A stretch of DNA of 64,000 bases from Daldinia sp. FL1419 (Eukaryota; Ascomycota; Sordariomycetes; Xylariales; Hypoxylaceae): positions 1-64,000 of the forward strand of contig MU623423.1 in assembly GCA_025201765.1 (NCBI GenBank), read 5' to 3'. The notes below the pieces were generated by a model. It saw only the letters and a list, made by a program, of their open reading frames with translations, did no database searches and was not told where the DNA came from. The translations under genes and the position numbers were made by a program. Position 1 is the stretch's first letter, and each line of letters begins with the position of its first letter. Of this stretch, positions 57,869 to 64,000 are shown piece by piece.

Positions 57869-59669
57869 CTTGGTCAAGTTTAGCCCAAATGTGGACTTAA
57901 CTCGAGAATATTGAGGAATGCGGAATGAGGTAAGTGGCCGAGTGTGAGACAAAGTTGTCTCTCGTACACCCAATGGCGCCGATACTGTCAGATTCCTTCT
58001 TGTATCTCCTCCAAAAACTAGAAAGCGATTAATATGAATTCGGGTACGTGTAAGTTAAGCGAGGAATGCGAATTTGGTGAAAACTTACAGATTTCCCAAG
58101 TGTCTTGCGACTTATCAGTTTGTCCCACCAAACTAATTAGTGCAGCTCTTCAAGACAGCTACCGACAGTTGACAAGTCGGTGTCGAGAACCACCTTTGTG
58201 CAGACTAGGGGAAAAAGTGAGAGGAGGGAGAAGGGAGGAGGGAGGAGAAAAGATGGAAAAGCGAAGGAAGTAAGAAATCAAGAACCAAGATTTCTAGCTT
58301 CTTTCCTTAATGCATCATCTTGACAGGTGGGTTGCAACTTCCCAGCCTCCTCCGGTACGGGTACGAGGAAGGTGACGGCCAAAAAAAAAAAATAAGTTGC
58401 GAACTGGGAAATACCGCGGGGCTGGTGTGAGAGCGTACTTGCTCTCTCTGGCGCAAAAGATTGGGAAAGATGAAAACAGAGGGGGTTGGAAATTGACAGG
58501 GGGTCACGATCTGATGCCAAATCATTTACAGCGCCTATAAGTCCTATTCTTTTCGTAACGAAATCTAGAAATAGGATGATGATTGCTGATCAAATGACTC
58601 GAAAATATTATTTGCACTGTTATTCAGGGATTTTCATTACTCCTTTCAATTGATTTATTTATTTAATTCCGAATAATGCGACTTAAATAAGCCGTAGTTT
58701 CTTCTATCGTTACCTAATCTGCAAGATGACCAAGTACAGATGGGATGGGTGAGTTGGCAGAGATCCATGTACGAAGTTCTGGTGCGACTTAAACCTAGCA
58801 GCTTAGGTCTTGACGCTTGGTCCGTGCACGATGACCCGATAAGTAATTAGGCAAGGGCGTTTAGCCTATCAGTAAGCTCGGATGGGGTAATCCAGTGTTA
58901 TCACCCCACTTGACCTTAAAATGTCTTAGCGTTAAGGTGTGCAGGGTCTCGAGAGTTTCCTTCAGTTGGTTCAAATGTTGTCCACGAAGCCCACGAAGCC
59001 CACGTTCCTGAATTAGTTCGGTCTCGAGCCGTATGGAAAGAATCCCATTGCTTGGATGATGGGCGTCACCGTCTCGAATGTCACCGCTGAACTTTTGAAG
59101 CCTTACTTTTTCTTTTTCTTTTTCTTTTCTTTTTTTTTTCATAATAAAAACAAAGTGCATACGAACCGCATACCCCACGATCTAGGTTAGGTACGTACAT
59201 GCTGCTCATACCTTTTTGGAGCGCGGCCCCTATTTATATACATAGATAACTATAGTTAAAAACAATGACAAACCAGCAAACTTGATCGGATCAAGTTCCA
59301 CAAGATGGACCCCTATTATGCTGCGCGTATAAGGAGAAATACTATTATCGATGATGCAATTCAAATTTTTGTTTTATTTCGCAAGTAAACCGCCGAGATC
59401 GATTTGATATCAACGATTTGAGATGATGGATGCTAAGAAGATCTCGTCACCATCGTTAAAAACAAGCAGTCATTATTCTTTTTTGGTTAGAGCACGGATA
59501 ATTAATTTCTTATCGGAATTCAAACTTTGGAGTCTTATCTCTTCCGTCGCAACGTTTTTTTCCTATTATCACCTACCTAGGTACCTACCACCTACCTAGT
59601 CACCACTTGGTCTTTTAAGCCTCACCAACCATCCTCCAAGGGAATATAATATGCAGGAGACTAGTGACC
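57869..59669. other. Intergenic region upstream of the Cys-rich membrane protein and Rieske genes
   Basis: 1.8 kb between divergent genes. Poly-A at 58381-58392, purine-rich run 58215-58270, CTTTTTCTTTTTCTTTTTCTTTT at 59106-59130, and the ACCTACCTAGGTACCTACCACCTACC element at 59571-59596. A TATTTATATA box-like stretch near 59230. No gene seen. Confidence 0.5.
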
Positions 59670-60300
59670 ATGGCCTCACCATTCTCAGCTCCATCTCGCA
59701 AAGGTGATGCATGGTTCTATGTCGGTCCGGCTTCTTCCTTTCCAGACATTACCGACTCGGGCAGTACCACTCTCTCCGAATCCAAATCTCGGTCTTGTGC
59801 AGAGCAAAACTCGGCCCCTGGATGCAAGGTCTTCCACGTGCCGGCAACGGATGCTTCTCAGGCGCGTCAGATCGAGGGCGACTCGGTATTCCGCCCCGAG
59901 GGAGGCCTACGGGATCAGGTGCTTGTTTTTAAATATAAAGGCAAAGTCCACGCCATAAACAACGTAAGTTATTGTACCTGCATTTGGCTTCGTATGTCTT
60001 GTAAAAAGTATTATTCTTATGCGAGACGGTGGTGACCAACGGTGGGACTAGCGGTGTCCACATTCATCATACCCTCTGTCCGAGGGTGTTCCATTCGATA
60101 TTGAGGACTTTGGCATCGCATTGAGCGCCGGGATTACCTGTCCGAAGCACGGTTGGTCCTTTGACTTATTCTCCGGGCGAGCGGACCGCGCCAACTACAG
60201 GTTGGGGATATGGGAAGTCCAGTTACGTCCTAATTCCGGTAGTGAAAAGGATGGAGACGACCAAGAGGTGTGGGTAAGGAGAAAACAGAGGATGGGATAG
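59670..60300 (+). CDS. Rieske [2Fe-2S] domain protein (two exons)
   Basis: Exons 59670-59963 and 60052-60300 give 180 residues. The Rieske cluster ligands are Cys100-x-His102 (CPHSSYPLS, created directly after the splice) and Cys128-x2-His131 (TCPKHGWSFDLFSG). There is no attached oxygenase domain, transmembrane helix or targeting peptide, so it resembles small Rieske ferredoxin-like proteins of fungi (RFESD type) rather than cytochrome bc1 subunits. It may pass electrons to an oxygenase; the partner is unknown. The ATG at 59670 is used because the ATG at 59651 is out of frame. It converges on the ankyrin gene with 144 nt between stops. Confidence 0.82.
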
Positions 60301-60444
60301 CATAATGTCTCGACGGGCATATTCACGCCAGTGATGCACACCGTTGTACTAATAGACAGTCTTGTTTTTTAAGCCCAGCGCAATATTTTGATATCAATAC
60401 CACTAGAACTAAGTGGTCGAAAGGGATACTACCGACTCGTCTCT

Positions 60445-62481
60445 TCATTCCTCATCCCAGGACCCTCTGAGTATCTTTCGCAGTTTCTCTACCGAGGCAC
60501 TACTCGGGCCCATACCTTCGGATATTGTCTCAATAGGAGACGCCCCATTCTGTATCAATAACTCCGCCAGCTCAGGAAAGTCACAAGAGCAATATTGTAA
60601 GGGAGAAAATCCATCTCGATCCTCGGCATTTGGATCCGCGCCATGGTTGAGGAGAAGCTCCGCCATTTCGATGCTCCCCCCTATGACGCTCATGTGGAGA
60701 GGAGTTAGCTCCAGTGTTGGCAGCGGTTTGTCTACCCTGACATTATAAGCTATTAGGATGCGCGCTGTATCAAGTTGATTGAAGAGGACTGCATCATGTA
60801 ATGGAGTATAATCTAGTAAAACTTTACGAACGACATCGGAACAGTCAGCGCGAAACTCCTCGACATACTCTAGGTATCTAGGATCGGCGGCGATTAAGAG
60901 CCCTGTGAGATTGTCGGCGTTCAAGAGTGGTCTAGTGAGATTGTCATTTTTTATAGAAAACGGCGCCAGTGATTGAAACTCGCACTTCGTATCGATCATA
61001 TTAGGTAGGTTTATTACCCTTTTCAAGTCCTCGATATCTTCTGAATTTATAGACCCGTCGTGGAGCATTTCCTCGAGGATTACTTCTGCTTGAGGAGGCA
61101 GGCCGTCCTGGCTTTTTCGAGCAACGTCCGCAGACTTCTCCACGAAAGCCCTGTATCCGGGTACGAGGTTGAAATCGAGCACCGCGCGGGATATTACCTT
61201 GCTAATTGCAATCTGTGACAAGCTGATACCGTCCAACGTATGATCGAACTCCTCCAACGTCTCCAGACTATCGAATTTTGTTAATGCAAGATATTTATTA
61301 TCGTAAACGAAGCCGTCGATGGTGGCATCATGAAGCTTAAGGGTCACGGTAATGCCGCGTAGTCTGTCCTTCCTATCGTTCAATCTCGTGGTAGCCTTAG
61401 CCCTGCTTTTCCCATTGTATAAGATGCCTCCGTTGTTCTCGCCGCAGTAGAGGGCTGGTTTTTGGTTTGCCATTTCTCCGGTCGTTAGATTGATGAAAAA
61501 GTCCACGCATACTATTCCCTGACCCTCTACAAGACACCATTCCGGCGGAAGCCGCCAACTTTTCAGGTGTGCTTCGAACATACGCTTAGCCCGAGGGTTT
61601 CCTGAGCTCGGATCATCCTGAAGCGGTTTTGTTCTCTTTATCTCCATTCTGCCCCCTGCTCTGACTGTAGGAGGAAACTTCTCGTCGTGAAGATGCTTCA
61701 CTGCAATATCCAATGCAGTACCACCTTGATAATTGCGCTCAGGGCCCGTGTCCGTCTTTGCATCCACGTCGACCTGTCGCTCTAAGAGTTTTTCCATGGC
61801 TTCAACATGCCCATTCTGTGCTAGTAGATGGATCGGTAGCATTCCACAACATCTTGCTGAGTTGATCTTAGTGGAAAACATTTCGAGGTCGAGCAGTGTA
61901 CTCAGGAGCGCCGCACTGCGAGTTCGGTCTAACTGATTACTAGACAGAGCGTCCATGAAATATATCATGAAGAGTGGCGTGTCAAGCGGTCCATAGATAT
62001 GTGCTCCCCTATGGTTTACAAGCAATTTAACGCTATGGATAAGATCAGTCTCCCAGGCTTTGTACACCAGGGAAGAGAATATCGATTCTCCTCTTTCATC
62101 TCGAGATAGCCACTTGGGTAGGTCGTTAGGAAACTTAGTCGTTATGACATCTGCTGAGGAAAGGTGACCATAAGCAAGCGCTTCGTCGAGCATACTGGGG
62201 ATATCCACGTATTCTGGCCTGCCAGCGCCATTCTCCAGAAGTAGATCGACAAAACCTGTTTCCGATGTTATTCCACATGCAACAAAGAGTAAAGGAGCAT
62301 TTTCGTTGGTATAGTTACTAACTAATGCCGGAAACTGCTTTACTAAGAATTCGAAGCAGAGAATGGAGTTGGATATGATGAAAGGACGGAGTGCTAGATT
62401 CTCGAGATCCTCTAATTCTAATCTCCCAACAGCCCTCCGAATACTGGCAATCGCGGAATCATCGGATTGGTTAGATGTAAT
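60445..62481 (-). CDS. Large ankyrin-repeat protein, 5' end unresolved
   Basis: Open frame of 678 residues from 62481 down to the stop at 60445. Ankyrin-type units are at about residues 213-243 (MLPIHLLAQNGHVEAMEKLLER) and in a cluster near the C-terminus (DYTPLHDAVLFNQLDTARIL, LTPLHMSVIGGSIEMAELLLNHGA, GFSPLQYCSCDFPELAELL). An N-terminal part also looks ankyrin-like (LLFVACGITSETGFVDLLLENGA). The middle third has no domain I recognise. No ATG lies in the first 95 codons, and a TAG sits immediately 5' of 62481, so an upstream exon is expected. An ATG at 62537 could join it, but the implied intron would be only 26 or 35 nt. It is divergent from the HeLo gene. Confidence 0.7.
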   Translation of the reverse strand: MTSNQSDDSAIASIRRAVGRLELEDLENLALRPFIISNSILCFEFLVKQFPALVSNYTNENAPLLFVACGITSETGFVDLLLENGAGRPEYVDIPSMLDEALAYGHLSSADVITTKFPNDLPKWLSRDERGESIFSSLVYKAWETDLIHSVKLLVNHRGAHIYGPLDTPLFMIYFMDALSSNQLDRTRSAALLSTLLDLEMFSTKINSARCCGMLPIHLLAQNGHVEAMEKLLERQVDVDAKTDTGPERNYQGGTALDIAVKHLHDEKFPPTVRAGGRMEIKRTKPLQDDPSSGNPRAKRMFEAHLKSWRLPPEWCLVEGQGIVCVDFFINLTTGEMANQKPALYCGENNGGILYNGKSRAKATTRLNDRKDRLRGITVTLKLHDATIDGFVYDNKYLALTKFDSLETLEEFDHTLDGISLSQIAISKVISRAVLDFNLVPGYRAFVEKSADVARKSQDGLPPQAEVILEEMLHDGSINSEDIEDLKRVINLPNMIDTKCEFQSLAPFSIKNDNLTRPLLNADNLTGLLIAADPRYLEYVEEFRADCSDVVRKVLLDYTPLHDAVLFNQLDTARILIAYNVRVDKPLPTLELTPLHMSVIGGSIEMAELLLNHGADPNAEDRDGFSPLQYCSCDFPELAELLIQNGASPIETISEGMGPSSASVEKLRKILRGSWDEE

Positions 62482-62973
62482 CTATCGAATGAACATCTTA
62501 AAGCTACCTTAGATACGTAAGGTATGGAGTAAGACATTATGCTTTGAATTGGGAACCAAGTTATTTCAATGCGACCGCAGTGCTACATGTACTGAGATAT
62601 GTTAATTCTGCCTTGGGTGTATACCTAGGTACCTAGGTAAGTTAGGCAAGTTGTAAACGATCGCGAGTCAAATAATGCTTCGTGGCTAAGTCAGCCATGA
62701 GGAAACTTGGCGGTTTTGACTACCCAATACTAGAGTCTAGAGGCACGCAGCAGATATATTAATTGGATGAACAAGGCTGTGCTGGGGTGGGCTATGGCGG
62801 ATGGTAACGTCCCTACATACGCATAGGGGGGTTACTCAGGCATTATATCTATCAAATGCATATTCCTGCCAATTCCTTTACACAATAACTGTACTATAGA
62901 GACTTCTCGATTTACTCTGCGATATGATCATCGCCTCTAACCCTTTGGGCTGTTTTCCCTACCTTTGATAATC
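62482..62973. promoter_or_regulatory. Divergent region between the ankyrin and HeLo genes
   Basis: 492 bases. It must hold the missing 5' exon or start of the ankyrin gene and the promoter of the HeLo gene. Contains ATACCTAGGTACCTAGGTAAG at 62620-62640. No separate gene seen. Confidence 0.5.
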
Positions 62974-64000
62974 ATGGCCGAAGTAGCTGGCTTGGTTATT
63001 GTTGTCGTGGGTATAGTTGCTGCCTTTAAGGAGGCCATTGAAACAGGAGTTTTTATTAGATCTTTTCTTGAAACAGAAGGGATATATTCTATCGACCTCG
63101 GCCTTTACTACCTCATCGAAAAGACGCGACTCCAGCTTTGGGGAGAACAAGCCAGAAGACGTCAAGAGACTCATCATACAGACTCTTGGGCGTATTCGGG
63201 AACTTAGTGAAGAGGCTGACAACTTGGTTAAGAAGTATGATGTCGTCACCCCCGAAGTCCCGGGGTCTGTAAGCGAGCTTGACGACAATTTCCCGATAGC
63301 CGGGCGGTTCATAATCTTGCAAGAATCCTGCAAGAAGTGAAACCGAGAAGGAGAAGATTAGGTTGGGTAATTTATGCAAAGGATCAGTTCAAGGAAAAGA
63401 TTGAGATAATTCGTAATCATACCACGCACTTGCATGATATTACCCTCGAGTATAAAATAGCCGAGTTACTGGAAAACTGTCTTCCGGGCCGCGTCCTACC
63501 GAAAGTCAACAATAATAGCAACCTGAGGATACTATATGAACCTAACCCAGTCGTTAACCAGCCGCTGGCTCTTTCCGCGTTGGTCAAGCTGCATCATCAG
63601 ATGGCAAGCATGGACTCAAATGGCTCGGCGACGTGTGTCACGAAAAATGAGCTGGAGCTTTTTGGGACATCGTTATATACCGGCAGGTTTAAACACCCCG
63701 ACGGGACGGTTTCCCTGGCGTGGGTTGAGTGGAACATTCTAGATACTGGCTCTGCTGCTGACGTGCAGAAATATATTGATCGCATTAACTCTCTAGGGTT
63801 CGTCCTAGAGAAAGTGAGCGACCCGGTCTTACGACCGCCGCCATGTTACGGTGTTTTTGTCGACTCGCTTAATGCAGGCTATAGCGCTGGACGACTTGGG
63901 TATGTGTTTGGGCTACCTTCAGACCAGTCCACGCGTGGTAAGGACTATAGTATTATTAGTTACGAAAGGGATCTTTGCACATACCCTCCGATCCGCCTTA
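62974..64000 (+). pseudogene. HeLo / prion-inhibition-and-propagation type gene with apparent frameshifts, truncated by window end
   Basis: The start MAEVAGLVIVVVGIVAAFKEAIETG and the later YYLIEKTRLQLWGE are characteristic of HeLo domain proteins (HET-S/NLR-type fungal allorecognition and cell-death effectors). Family-like sequence then continues in the +1 frame from about 63140 (EDVKRLIIQTLGRIRELSEEADNLV...) and returns to the first frame by about 63283, which stays open to 64000 (over 700 nt). That last part, with LGWVIYAKDQF and a WVEWN...GYVFGLPSD region, matches the kinase-like portion that often follows HeLo. The first frame has stops at 63205-63207 and 63280-63282. No intron I could find repairs the shifts. 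It is either a decayed allele, sequence errors, or unusual splicing; 3' end not in the window. Confidence 0.6.

Overview
The window is nuclear DNA of a filamentous ascomycete (Pezizomycotina; I infer Sordariomycetes, possibly Xylariales, from protein similarity remembered rather than searched). The evidence is many short spliceosomal introns (48-154 nt) with GT-AG ends and CTAAC/CTGAC-like branch sites, genes on both strands with no operons, and purely eukaryotic gene content. I rebuilt 23 protein-coding loci, joining exons by hand where reading frame and family similarity agreed. No tRNA, rRNA, CRISPR or intact transposon was recognised.

Layout. 1-10.5 kb: an ethanolamine/choline kinase gene followed by about 8.2 kb with no convincing gene. 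10.5-20.1 kb: a five-exon C2H2 zinc-finger regulator, then a G-rich low-complexity stretch holding a 10-N assembly gap inside poly-G, then a single-exon methyltransferase-domain gene. 22-57.9 kb: a mostly gene-dense housekeeping block: TMA22/DENR, borealin/NBL1, RPN10, TRS23, RPB4, a Cys-rich membrane protein, PUF6, GIR2 (RWD), ACL4 (TPR), an uncharacterised conserved protein, formyl-THF deformylase, a membrane-anchored protein, RAD51, NUP120, VPS26, RPL9 and a second Cys-rich membrane protein. 59.6-64 kb: an accessory-looking end with a Rieske protein, a large ankyrin protein and, divergent from it, a HeLo/prion-inhibition type gene that changes reading frame and runs off the window.

Functional themes. 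Five genes in about 33 kb concern ribosomes or translation (TMA22, PUF6, GIR2, ACL4, RPL9). Others serve transcription (RPB4), proteolysis (RPN10), vesicle traffic (TRS23, VPS26), the nuclear pore (NUP120), chromosome segregation (NBL1) and recombination (RAD51). The RAD51/NUP120 shared promoter carries an MCB-type cell-cycle motif. The most unusual items are a TRS23 start codon split by an intron (AT|G), the HeLo/ankyrin divergent pair at the right edge with apparent frameshifts, a dispersed near-palindromic TAGGTACCTA motif family, and the poly-G/N/poly-C gap that looks like a sequencing artefact.
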